64,000 nt of DNA from Hoeflea_A sp040932035 (lineage in GTDB: Bacteria; Pseudomonadota; Alphaproteobacteria; Rhizobiales; Rhizobiaceae), in assembly GCF_040932035.1 (NCBI RefSeq), contig NZ_JBFRBB010000001.1, forward strand, positions 1,922,001 to 1,986,000, read 5' to 3'. The notes beneath the pieces were generated by a model, which worked only from the letters and a program-made list of their open reading frames with translations, ran no database searches and was not told where the DNA came from. Both the position numbers and the translations under genes were made by a program. This document shows, piece by piece, positions 33,163 to 41,467 of the stretch (position 1 is the first letter of the stretch; every line of letters starts with the position of its first letter).

Positions 33163-35185
33163 TGTCAGCCTCTCTTGATATCAGCGCGTCGGCGGCGATT
33201 GCATGATTGGGACCGCATATCAGCGGATTGATTTCAACCTCGCTCAGCCGGTCCGCATTGGCCCGCACATACTCCTGCAGGCTCATGATTGTTGATATTA
33301 TTGCACTACGGGAAGCGGCCGGCGCGCCACGGTATCCGTCAAGAAGCTGCGATATCTTCAGCCTGTCGAGTGCGCATTCCACCGTGTCGGCTGAAGCCGG
33401 TACAAGCAGTGACTGGCGATCCTTGAGCAGCTCAGTCAGTGTGCCGCCCGCGGCCATGGTCAGGACAAAGCCGTGTGCATCGTCCCGCACGATGCCGATA
33501 AGCAGTTCGGCGATGCTTTCCGTAATCTGCTGTTCGACCAGATAGCCTGTTGCCTGCATTTTTATGGCTGCGGCCTCGACATCGGCCGCACTGGAAAGAT
33601 TGAGTACAACAGCGCCGTTTTCGGATTTGTGGGCAAATCCTTCGCCTTTCAGCACCACCGGAAATCCGATTTCCGTTGCTGCGGCCGCTGCCTGCGCTGG
33701 AATTGCGGCTGAGGTGGATTTCGGCACACTGACACCGAATTCTGCCAGTTCCGCCTTGGCCTCGGATTCGCTCAGGGTTGAGACGGAGTCGGGAGCCGCA
33801 GCCAGCAATACAGGCCTTATCTTCGCACCTGATGCTGTGTCGGCTGCGCATCTGATGGCAGCGCAGGCTTCCTCCAGGCCGTTCAATGGTGCAATGCCGC
33901 CGGCAATGAATCGCGAAGCGATATCTTCCGGAAGATTTTCCGGCAGGCTTGAGACGACGGCAAAGTTGCGTCCGGTCTGCTTGCGCGCCGAAAGGCAGGC
34001 GGAAATCGCCCGGTCCCAGTCCGCCTGGTCACACCGGTCGCCGCGCGGAAAATCAAGGATCAGCAGCGTCAGCGCCAGAGATGCATCCATCATGGTGGAG
34101 AAGGTCCGCGTCAGCGCATCCTCGTCGCGCCAGATCTGCGTGTGGTAGTCGAGCGGGTTGGACGGCGTAACCAACGGACCCAGGAGGCTGCGCAGCGTGC
34201 GTTCCTGTTCGCCGGAAATCGGCGGGAACTCCAGGCCGTGCCGGTGGCCGGCATCGGCAATCAGGCCTGCTTCCCCGCCGGAACAGCTCATGGATGCGAT
34301 GCGCCGCGAGGGCAATGGCCCGGTGACATGCAGCAGCTTCAATGTTTCGACAAATTCCGAAAGCGTGTGGACCTGGCCCATGCCCAGCCGCTGAAAAAGG
34401 GCGTTTGCGCCGGCTTCGTCTCCGGCAAGCGAGGCTGTGTGTGAAAGCGCTGCGGCGCGGGCATGATCGGAGGTTCCGACCTTCAGAACAACAACAGGCT
34501 TGCCGAGCCGGCGGCTTGACTGTGCCAGCGCCTCGAAGGCCCGTATGTCGTCAACCCCCTCAACATGAAGTCCGAGAACGCTGACACGTTCGTCTTCGAG
34601 CAGCGCTGCGCCGATCTGCGCAAGACCCGTCTGCGCCTGATTGCCGGCTGTCAGCGCATAGGCGAGCGGCAGACCGCGGGTCTGCATGGTCAGGTTGATG
34701 GCAATATTGGACGACTGGGTGACGATCGCGGCGCCGCTTTCCACCCGGTTACCGCCATGTTGATCCGGCCACAACAGTGCCCCGTCGAGATAGTTCACCA
34801 GGCCGTAACAATTGGGACCGAGCAAGGTCATATCACCGGCGGCGTCCAGCAGACTTGTCTGCAAATCCACGCCATCAGCGGTTTCGCGAAAGCCGCTGGC
34901 AAAACAGACCGCGCCGCCGGCGCCTCTTGCGCTGAGGCTTCGAACGGTGTCGATGGTGGCGTGCCGGTTCACGCCAATGAAAGTTGCATCGGGTGCTTCA
35001 GGCAATGCATCGATACTGCTGAAGGCCCTCAGGTCCGCCACGGTGTCACGGCTCGGATGAACCGGCCAGATTTCGCCGGCAAATCCCATCTTGCGGTTTT
35101 GTTCGATGACGGCTTTGCACCATTCCCCGCCACCGACAACGGCGATGGAACGCGGGCGCAAAAGCCGTTCCAGACCCGCGCTCAT
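33155..35185 (-). CDS. NDP-forming acyl-CoA synthetase (acetate-CoA ligase family), likely gamma-butyrobetainyl/carnitinyl-CoA ligase
   Basis: A 676-residue fused alpha-beta NDP-forming CoA ligase. The N-terminal CoA-binding domain (about 1-130, RPRSIAVVGGGEWC) is followed by a succinyl-CoA-synthetase-like flavodoxin domain and the phospho-carrier histidine in ALSHTASLAG (about 250-260). An ATP-grasp domain fills about 470-676 (GFPVVLKGEGFAHKSENG, EVEINPL). It converts an acid to its CoA ester at the cost of one ATP to ADP. In this operon the likely acid is gamma-butyrobetaine or carnitine, by context. It abuts the dehydrogenase gene with no spacer. Confidence 0.82.
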   Translation of the reverse strand: MSAGLERLLRPRSIAVVGGGEWCKAVIEQNRKMGFAGEIWPVHPSRDTVADLRAFSSIDALPEAPDATFIGVNRHATIDTVRSLSARGAGGAVCFASGFRETADGVDLQTSLLDAAGDMTLLGPNCYGLVNYLDGALLWPDQHGGNRVESGAAIVTQSSNIAINLTMQTRGLPLAYALTAGNQAQTGLAQIGAALLEDERVSVLGLHVEGVDDIRAFEALAQSSRRLGKPVVVLKVGTSDHARAAALSHTASLAGDEAGANALFQRLGMGQVHTLSEFVETLKLLHVTGPLPSRRIASMSCSGGEAGLIADAGHRHGLEFPPISGEQERTLRSLLGPLVTPSNPLDYHTQIWRDEDALTRTFSTMMDASLALTLLILDFPRGDRCDQADWDRAISACLSARKQTGRNFAVVSSLPENLPEDIASRFIAGGIAPLNGLEEACAAIRCAADTASGAKIRPVLLAAAPDSVSTLSESEAKAELAEFGVSVPKSTSAAIPAQAAAAATEIGFPVVLKGEGFAHKSENGAVVLNLSSAADVEAAAIKMQATGYLVEQQITESIAELLIGIVRDDAHGFVLTMAAGGTLTELLKDRQSLLVPASADTVECALDRLKISQLLDGYRGAPAASRSAIISTIMSLQEYVRANADRLSEVEINPLICGPNHAIAADALISREADND

Positions 35186-36346
35186 TCACGCACCCAGCGG
35201 CCGCAGGAGATCGCGGCTGATGATATGACGCTGAATTTCGGAAGTACCGTCCCAGATACGCTCGACACGTGCGTCGCGCCAGAAGCGTTCGAGTGGCAGG
35301 TCGTTCATAAGACCCATGCCGCCATAGATCTGGATGGCTGTGTCCGTCACCTTTGCCAGCATTTCGGTCGCATGGACTTTGGCACTGGCGATCTCCCGGT
35401 TTGCGGGAAGGCCTTCGTCGAGCCGCCACGCGGCACAAAGCGTCAGCAGGTCGGATGCATCGATTTCGGTGATCATGTCGGCAAGCTGGAAGGAAACGCC
35501 CTGGAACTTGCCGATCGGCTGACCGAACTGCTTGCGCTCGGCGGCATAGTTGAGCGCAAGATCAAAGGCACGCCGCGCCCGGCCAACCGCCATCGCGGCA
35601 ACTGTCAGGCGCGTTGCATAGAGCCATTCATTCATCACAGCAAAACCGCCATCGACTTCGCCGAGGACCTGTTCTTTCGGCAGTCGGCAATTGTCGAAAT
35701 CAAGAACCATGTTCTTGTAGCCGCGATGGGAGACGGACTGATAGCCCTCTCGGATGGTGAAACCGGGCGTGCCACGATCGACCAGGAAAGTGGTGATACG
35801 CTTCTTCGGCCCGCTCGGGGTCTGGTCTTCACCGGTGGCAACGAAGACGATGACAAAATCGGCATGTTCCGCGCCGGAGATGAAATGTTTTGTGCCGTTG
35901 ACGATCCAGTCGGAGCCGTCCTGAACGGCGGAACACTTCATGCCGCGCACATCCGAGCCTGCATCCGGCTCGGTCATCGCCAGCGCGTCCATCTTCTCGC
36001 CGCGCACAGCGGGAAGCAGATAACGCTCGATCTGATCGTCGCGGCAGGCCATCAAAATGTTCTGGGGGCGCCCGAAGAAATGGTTCAGCGCCATTGAACC
36101 TCGACCTAGCTCACGCTCGACCAGCGCGAAATCCAGGTGGGACAGGCCTGCGCCACCGACGCTCTCGGGGAAATTACAGGCATAAAAGCCTAGCTCGATG
36201 GTCTTCTGCTTGATCGCCTCGGCTACATCTTCCGGCACGATGCCGGTGCGCTCGACCTCGTCCTCGTGAGGATAGATTTCCTTTTCCACGAAGGAACGGA
36301 CTGTGGAGACGATCATCTCCTGTTCGTCGGTCAATCCGAAATTCAT
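35186..36346 (-). CDS. Acyl-CoA dehydrogenase (CaiA-like by context)
   Basis: A 386-residue flavoprotein of the ACAD family. The N-terminal helical domain (MNFGLTDEQEMIVSTVRSF) is followed by the FAD-binding beta domain with AMTEPDAGSDVRGM, then a C-terminal bundle with QIYGGMGLMNDLPLERFWRDAR. At the place of the usual catalytic Glu of the YEGT motif it reads IWDGTSEIQ (Asp366), a variant seen in ACADs that use a Glu elsewhere. In this operon it should oxidise gamma-butyrobetainyl-CoA to crotonobetainyl-CoA. It overlaps the carnitine dehydrogenase start by four bases. Confidence 0.87.
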   Translation of the reverse strand: MNFGLTDEQEMIVSTVRSFVEKEIYPHEDEVERTGIVPEDVAEAIKQKTIELGFYACNFPESVGGAGLSHLDFALVERELGRGSMALNHFFGRPQNILMACRDDQIERYLLPAVRGEKMDALAMTEPDAGSDVRGMKCSAVQDGSDWIVNGTKHFISGAEHADFVIVFVATGEDQTPSGPKKRITTFLVDRGTPGFTIREGYQSVSHRGYKNMVLDFDNCRLPKEQVLGEVDGGFAVMNEWLYATRLTVAAMAVGRARRAFDLALNYAAERKQFGQPIGKFQGVSFQLADMITEIDASDLLTLCAAWRLDEGLPANREIASAKVHATEMLAKVTDTAIQIYGGMGLMNDLPLERFWRDARVERIWDGTSEIQRHIISRDLLRPLGA

Positions 36347-37812
36347 GCGGACCTCCTTTGGCCAGTGAAACGCCCGGCACTTTGCGGACGCGGCATTTCG
36401 GCGTGTGCATTGGCGATGGCTTCCAGCGCGCTTTGAACATGGGGCAGGGCGGGGCAGGCTCTGCTTTCTTTGCTGTTGACGTGCAGCAGCATTTGCTCGG
36501 CTGTGGCGACGGCGCGTTCACTGCCGGCAAAGATCGTGTGAAAGAGATGGATGCGTTTTTCGTCGGCGGACAGTATCTGCGTTGTCGTCGTCAGCCGTTC
36601 GCCGAGTTTTGCCTCATCGAGATGCATGATGTGGCTTTCAACATTGTAGTAGCTGTGGCCATCAGCCACATAGTCGCGGTCCGCCCCGATGAGCCGCAGA
36701 AGCGCGTCCGTCGTATCGCCAAAAACATGCAGATAGCGATATTCTGTCATGTGACCGTTGTAGTCGATCCACGCTGGAAGCACGGTGGCTTCCCCTAACC
36801 GCAACGGTGCGGAAATCTCGCTCGCCGGTCCGGGTAGCGGGACGCTGATCTGCTTTTCATGATCGTTGAGCAGCGCACCGGCTGCACTATTTCGGTCCTT
36901 CAGCGCGCGCAAAAGGCCGACGAGATTGTCGTCGCGCAGCCGTTCGAGGGCGCGGATAGAGAGGGCTCCCGACTGCTCGTCCGATTGATCGGCAATCTTG
37001 TCGACGAGCTCATCGGTCAACTCTGGAACGTCCATAAGCCTGGTCCAGGGCCATTGCAGGCAGGGTCCGAACTGGGCGATGAAATGTTTCATGCCGGCCT
37101 CGCCGCCGGCGACCCGGTAGGTTTCGAAAAGACCCATCTGCGCCCAGCGCAGGCCGAAGCCGTAGCGGATGGCGTCGTCGATTTCATGTGTCGTGGCAAC
37201 ATCGTCCTTGACGAGCCACAGCGCCTCGCGCCAGACGGCCTCCAGAAACCGGTCCGCGATATGGGCATCGATTTCCTTGCGGACGTGGAGCGGGGCCATG
37301 CCGATGCCACTGAGTATTTCCTTTGCCCGCTCGATGTCAGCTGCAGCGTTGATGTCGGAAGGCACCAGTTCGACGAGCGGCAGCAGATACACCGGGTTAA
37401 ATGGGTGGGCGACCATGATGCTTGCCGGTCTTTCGGTGCCTTCCTGAAGTTCGGACGGTTTGAAGCCGGATGTGGACGAGCCAACGATGGCATCTTCGTG
37501 CGCGTGCGCCAGGACTTCCGCATAGGTGCTGTGCTTCAGGTCAAGCCGCTCGGGTACCGATTCCTGAATCCAGGTCACGCCGGCGACGGCCTCGGCGATT
37601 GTCGGATGAAATGACAAGTTGCCCTCCGCCGGCAAGGATCCGTCATAGAGCTGGGGCAGAGCCCGGCGTGCATTATCAAGGACTTCGCCGATCTTGCGCT
37701 CGGCCTGTGGGTCCGGATCGAACACCCGCACGTTCCAGCCGTTCAGCAGAAACCGTGCGGCCCAGCCGCCACCGATGACACCGCCGCCGATTATTGCTGC
37801 CGTCTTCGTCAT
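36343..37812 (-). CDS. L-carnitine dehydrogenase fused to a hotdog thioesterase (CdhA-CdhB-type)
   Basis: A 489-residue fusion. Residues 1-320 are a 3-hydroxyacyl-CoA-dehydrogenase-like NAD enzyme with the Rossmann motif GGGVIGGGWA (about 8-17) and VAHPFNPVYLLPLVELV, a sequence characteristic of L-carnitine dehydrogenase. Residues about 335-470 are a 4HBT-type hotdog (PAWIDYNGHMTEYRYLHVF), matching the betainyl-CoA thioesterase encoded separately in pseudomonads. The first half makes 3-dehydrocarnitine and the second should release glycine betaine from betainyl-CoA. Such fusions are known in rhizobia. It has four-base overlaps with both neighbours. Confidence 0.9.
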   Translation of the reverse strand: MTKTAAIIGGGVIGGGWAARFLLNGWNVRVFDPDPQAERKIGEVLDNARRALPQLYDGSLPAEGNLSFHPTIAEAVAGVTWIQESVPERLDLKHSTYAEVLAHAHEDAIVGSSTSGFKPSELQEGTERPASIMVAHPFNPVYLLPLVELVPSDINAAADIERAKEILSGIGMAPLHVRKEIDAHIADRFLEAVWREALWLVKDDVATTHEIDDAIRYGFGLRWAQMGLFETYRVAGGEAGMKHFIAQFGPCLQWPWTRLMDVPELTDELVDKIADQSDEQSGALSIRALERLRDDNLVGLLRALKDRNSAAGALLNDHEKQISVPLPGPASEISAPLRLGEATVLPAWIDYNGHMTEYRYLHVFGDTTDALLRLIGADRDYVADGHSYYNVESHIMHLDEAKLGERLTTTTQILSADEKRIHLFHTIFAGSERAVATAEQMLLHVNSKESRACPALPHVQSALEAIANAHAEMPRPQSAGRFTGQRRSA

Positions 37813-38717
37813 CGCGGTGCCCGCTTGGTGAGGGCGAGACGCTCACGGACTTCATCGGGGCCGATTACCCGGGCACCCATGGCTTCAACGATTGTGACGG
37901 CGCGTTCGACCAGCGCTTCGTTGGTCGCCAGTTTGCCTTTTTCGAGCCACAGATTGTCCTCGAGACCAACCCGCACATTGCCACCGGCAAGCACCGCCGC
38001 CGCCACATAGGGCATTTCATTGCGGCCGATGGAAAAGGCCGACCAGTTCCAGTCCTCCGGAACATTGTTGACCATCGCCATGAAGGTGTTGAGATCGTCC
38101 GGTGCGCCCCATGGAATGCCCATGCACAGTTGCACCAGCGCCGGGCTCGCAAGAACACCTTCAGATACGAGTTGTTTTGCAAGCCAGAGATGGCCGGTAT
38201 CAAAAGCCTCGATTTCCGGTTTGACGCCAAGTCCGGTCATCATAGCGCCCATGGTTCGCAACATGCCGGGCGTATTGGTCATGACATAGTCGGCTTCGGC
38301 AAAGTTCATTGTGCCGCAGTCGAGCGTGCAGATCTCGGGAAGGCAGTCGACAATATGCGTCATGCGCTCCTCGGCGCTGGCCATATCGGTTCCTTCCGCC
38401 AACGGCAGCGGTGAGGATGGCGAGCCGAAAACAAGATCTCCGCCCATGCCGGCGGTCAGATTGAGAACCACGTCGATATCGGCATCGCGAATTCGCTCGG
38501 TCACCTCGCGGTAGAGTTTGGGATCGCGGGCAGGGGTGCCGGTATCGGGGTCGCGCACATGGCAATGGACGATGGCGGCACCGGCCCTGGCTGCGGCAAT
38601 GGCGCTTTCGGCAATCTGCCTGGGGCTGCGCGGGACGTGCGGGCTGCGATCCTGCGAGCTTCCCGATCCGGTGACGGCGCAGGTGATGAAGACATCGCGG
38701 TTCATTTCGAGCGGCAT
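37809..38717 (-). CDS. 3-dehydrocarnitine:acetyl-CoA cleavage enzyme (BKACE/DUF849)
   Basis: A 302-residue TIM-barrel enzyme of the beta-keto acid cleavage family. The family landmarks are ITCAVTGSG at the N-terminus, zinc ligands in IVHCHVRDPDTG, LNLTAGMGG, and the late GGNVRVGLEDNLW loop. With acetyl-CoA it splits 3-dehydrocarnitine to betainyl-CoA and acetoacetate. Its coupling to the carnitine dehydrogenase gene (four-base overlap) makes this assignment strong. It is the first gene of the operon, with AAGGAG seven bases before its ATG, and faces the CdhR-like regulator. Confidence 0.9.
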   Translation of the reverse strand: MPLEMNRDVFITCAVTGSGSSQDRSPHVPRSPRQIAESAIAAARAGAAIVHCHVRDPDTGTPARDPKLYREVTERIRDADIDVVLNLTAGMGGDLVFGSPSSPLPLAEGTDMASAEERMTHIVDCLPEICTLDCGTMNFAEADYVMTNTPGMLRTMGAMMTGLGVKPEIEAFDTGHLWLAKQLVSEGVLASPALVQLCMGIPWGAPDDLNTFMAMVNNVPEDWNWSAFSIGRNEMPYVAAAVLAGGNVRVGLEDNLWLEKGKLATNEALVERAVTIVEAMGARVIGPDEVRERLALTKRAPR

Positions 38718-38767
38718 AGCGGTTCTCCTTCCTCTGGATAAAAACGCTACGCCGCTTGCAATTCGCG

Positions 38768-38801
38768 ATCATGCAGATTTAGATGAAAATCATGCGAGAT
38801 T
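38768..38801. promoter_or_regulatory. Direct repeats upstream of and over the CdhR-like start
   Basis: ATCATGCAGATT (38768-38779) and ATCATGCGAGATT (38789-38801) are near-identical and 21 bases apart, two helical turns, as is usual for AraC-type activators. The second copy overlaps the start of the regulator gene. Confidence 0.4.
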
Positions 38802-39742
38802 GGTTCAAATCTTATGAGGCGACGCACCGGGTGGGAATCCTGCTTTTTGAGCAGTTTTCCAACCACTGCCTTGCCAACACGATGGAGCCGCTGCGCGCCG
38901 CCAACACCCTCGCGCGCCGCCAACTCTACAAATGGCGGTATCTGACCCTGGATGGCAAGCCGGTCGCATCCTCCAGTGGCCTCGTCGTTGAACCCGATGC
39001 AGCCCTGCGGGATGAGCTGCACGGGGAGCTCCTGTTTCTGATTCCAAGCTACGGTTACCGCAAGCTCGCAACGCCCGGCTGTTTGGCCGCGATACGGGCC
39101 GCATCGCACCGCTATGATGTACTGGCGGGTCTCGATACAGGGAGCTGGCTGCTCGCAGAGGCAGGGCTGCTTCAGGATCGCCGCGCCACCATTCACTGGC
39201 AGGAACTGGAGAGTTTTGCGGAGCGGTTTCCCGATATCGATGTGCGCCGCGAGCGCTTCGTTATCGATGGCAATCGCATTACATGTGGTGGTGCAATGGC
39301 GGCTTTTGATCTGATCAGCGAGTTGATCGGCATCCACTACGGTGAGGCCCTGCGCATCGAGGTCGGATGGTTGTTCATGCATGAGGGCGCACCTGCAACG
39401 ATGCCGGTTCAATTGGCGACGCCGAAGTCCGGACCGGTGCAGCGGGCCGTGCGAATGATGCAGGAAGAACTGGAATCTCCTTTGCCTGTCAAGGAGATCG
39501 CGCGGCGCGTCGGCCAGACGCAGCGGGCATTAGAACAGCGGTTCAGGCGCGAACTGGGGGCAACACCGCGCACGGTCTACCGGCGCATGCGCCTGCTTGC
39601 GGCTCGTAAGCTGGTGGACGAGACGGAGATGCCGGTGAGCGAAATCGCGCTGCGCTGCGGCTATGAGAATCCTAGCGCCATGACCAGGGCCTTTGCATCG
39701 GAATTCGGTCTGACGCCGCGCGCTGTTCGAAGCGCGCCATGA
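38783..39742 (+). CDS. GlxA/AraC-family regulator, CdhR-like (carnitine catabolism)
   Basis: A 319-residue regulator with a DJ-1/GATase1-like N-terminal domain (about 15-190, RVGILLFEQFSNHCLANTMEPLRAAN) and a C-terminal AraC double helix-turn-helix (about 215-315; VKEIARRVGQTQRALEQRFRRELG, then VSEIALRCGYENPSAMTRAF). In Pseudomonas the carnitine regulator CdhR has this architecture, and this gene lies divergently beside the operon, so it is the likely activator. The ligand is probably carnitine or a close intermediate. A second in-frame ATG lies three codons downstream. Confidence 0.87.
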   Translation: MKIMRDWFKSYEATHRVGILLFEQFSNHCLANTMEPLRAANTLARRQLYKWRYLTLDGKPVASSSGLVVEPDAALRDELHGELLFLIPSYGYRKLATPGCLAAIRAASHRYDVLAGLDTGSWLLAEAGLLQDRRATIHWQELESFAERFPDIDVRRERFVIDGNRITCGGAMAAFDLISELIGIHYGEALRIEVGWLFMHEGAPATMPVQLATPKSGPVQRAVRMMQEELESPLPVKEIARRVGQTQRALEQRFRRELGATPRTVYRRMRLLAARKLVDETEMPVSEIALRCGYENPSAMTRAFASEFGLTPRAVRSAP

Positions 39743-39840
39743 CAAACACCGTAAAAGACTTACATAATGTGCCGGGCGCGTCCCTTGCCGGTTACCGGGG
39801 AGCGCGTAGCAGGATTACGAAAAAAGGGCGATAACGTATC

Positions 39841-40536
39841 ATGATCGATTTTTACTACGCACCGACCCCCAATGGCTGGAAGGTTGCCATCATGCTGGAG
39901 GAGTGCGGCCTGAAATATACCGCTCACCTGATGAACCTTGCCCAGGGCGTACAGTTCGATCCGGAGTTTTTGAAAATCAGTCCCAACGCCAAGATGCCGG
40001 CGATTGTCGACCGCGATGTCGAGGGCGAGCCTGTAACAGTGTTCGAAAGCGGCGCGATCCTCATCTACCTGGCCCGCAAGACTGGCAAGTTCATGCCGAA
40101 GGATCCCGCCGGTGAAAAGGAAATGCTGGAATGGCTTTTCTGGCAGACCGGCAATCAGGGCCCGATGGCCGGTCAGCTCAGCCACTTCCGCAATTATGCG
40201 CCCGAAGGGCAGGCTTACGGGTTCAAGCGGTACCACGGCGAATATACGCGCAATCTGGCGGTGTTGGAAAACCGTCTGGACGGCCGGGACTATATTCTGG
40301 GAGACTATTCTGTCGCCGACATGATGAGCTTTCCCTGGGTGCTTATCGCAAAACCGCTCGGTGCGTCGCTCGATGAATTCCCCAACGTCACCGCGTGGCG
40401 TGGACGCATCAAGGAGCGGCCAGCCGTTCGCCGCGCGGTTGATTTACACAAGGACAGCCAGAACCGCGGTGAAAACAACGCGCAGAACAACAACGTCCTG
40501 TTCAATCAGAACGCGGACAGCCTGCGTCGCGGCTAA
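39841..40536 (+). CDS. Glutathione S-transferase family protein (Nu-class/YfcG-like)
   Basis: A 231-residue GST. The N-terminal thioredoxin-like domain starts FYYAPTPNGWKVAIMLEECG with the Asn-Gly-Trp-Lys pattern of YfcG/YghU-like enzymes, and FESGAILIYLARKTG gives the glutathione-binding ESGAI motif. The helical C-terminal domain contains YILGDYSVADMMSFPW. Nu-class enzymes have disulphide reductase activity, which may apply. The C-terminal 30 residues are Asn-rich and probably disordered. It is two bases from the convergent IclR gene end. Confidence 0.88.
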   Translation: MIDFYYAPTPNGWKVAIMLEECGLKYTAHLMNLAQGVQFDPEFLKISPNAKMPAIVDRDVEGEPVTVFESGAILIYLARKTGKFMPKDPAGEKEMLEWLFWQTGNQGPMAGQLSHFRNYAPEGQAYGFKRYHGEYTRNLAVLENRLDGRDYILGDYSVADMMSFPWVLIAKPLGASLDEFPNVTAWRGRIKERPAVRRAVDLHKDSQNRGENNAQNNNVLFNQNADSLRRG

Positions 40537-40538
40537 GT

Positions 40539-41360
40539 CTAGAGATTGGCGAGGATTTCATCCATTGAAGTGAGAAGGGCGGTGCACAGCCTGTCTTTCT
40601 TGCCTTCAAAGCGGTGCGATGGAACCGGAATGGATATGGCATAGATCAGACCGTTGGCATCCTTGAAGGCGGTGCCGACCGCTGAAATGCCATCCGTGTG
40701 CTCGTCAATGTCAAAGGCAAGTCCGGTGTCGCGGATCTGTTCGACCTCGCGAATAATATCCGACAGCACGCGTTTCGGTGTTTCAGCCGCACCCAGTTCA
40801 CGGGCTATGAGCGCCGCGCCGATATCGTCGCTCAAAAGCGCCAGCGCCGCCTTTCCGTTGGCCGTCGTTGAGAGCGGAAAGGTCTCGCCGACAGCCGAGA
40901 CCGTGCGCAGCCTGTGCGTTCCGACGACCTGGTCGACAAACACCATGTGGTCCTGGCGGTAGACGGCCAGATCGACGGTCTCGCCTGTCTGTTTTGCAAG
41001 TGCCGCAAGGGTCGGCCGGATGATTTCGGCGATGTTGATCCTGCCGGCTTCCGCCAGCGATTGAATTGCAGGGCCGAGCCGGAAGCCGCCCTCGGCCGAA
41101 GAGGCCATGACAAAGCGCTCCGCCTGCAGTGCGTTGACAATACGCTGTACCGTAGAACGGGGCAGTCCGACCCTTTCGGCAATCTGGCCAAGGCTGAGGC
41201 CCTTATGTTCATTCTTTAATGCGCGCAGAATGTCCGCCGCGCGGGATATCACCTGAACACCCTGATTGGACTGAGTTTTTTCTGCGACTTCTACATTCAT
41301 ATCTTTCATCCGATTGGCTCTGTCTGCCGTCCCATCTGCAAACGGATTCGGCTTTTTCAC
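40539..41360 (-). CDS. IclR-family transcriptional regulator
   Basis: A 273-residue IclR protein. The winged helix covers about residues 35-95 (ISRAADILRALKNEHKGLSLGQIAERVGLPRSTVQRIVNAL), and the effector domain follows with GETVDLAVYRQDHMVFVDQV and SAVGETFPLSTTANGKAALA. Translation could begin at 41360 or at later in-frame Met codons near 41309 and 41300. It is divergent from the long catabolic operon and is its likely regulator. The ligand is unknown but should be a substrate or intermediate of that operon. Confidence 0.88.
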   Translation of the reverse strand: MKKPNPFADGTADRANRMKDMNVEVAEKTQSNQGVQVISRAADILRALKNEHKGLSLGQIAERVGLPRSTVQRIVNALQAERFVMASSAEGGFRLGPAIQSLAEAGRINIAEIIRPTLAALAKQTGETVDLAVYRQDHMVFVDQVVGTHRLRTVSAVGETFPLSTTANGKAALALLSDDIGAALIARELGAAETPKRVLSDIIREVEQIRDTGLAFDIDEHTDGISAVGTAFKDANGLIYAISIPVPSHRFEGKKDRLCTALLTSMDEILANL

Positions 41361-41419
41361 ATCGTTCTATCACTAAGTTTGAATTGTTGCACGAATTCAT
41401 GTTGACCGCAATACGGTGC

Positions 41420-41432
41420 ATATGTATCATAT
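41420..41432. promoter_or_regulatory. Dyad in the IclR/cyclase divergent promoter
   Basis: ATATG and CATAT arms around TAT, within a 107-base AT-rich divergent gap. IclR proteins bind short palindromes in such gaps. The match is short and AT-rich, so chance cannot be excluded. Confidence 0.3.
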
Positions 41433-41467
41433 AACAGTACAACGAATTTGCACTGGGAGGGTGTTTT

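Noticed and set aside
34565..36097. A 510-codon plus-strand open frame opposite the CoA ligase and acyl-CoA dehydrogenase genes
   Set aside because: It is antisense to two clear enzyme genes, has no recognisable domain, and such frames arise from codon bias in high-GC genes.
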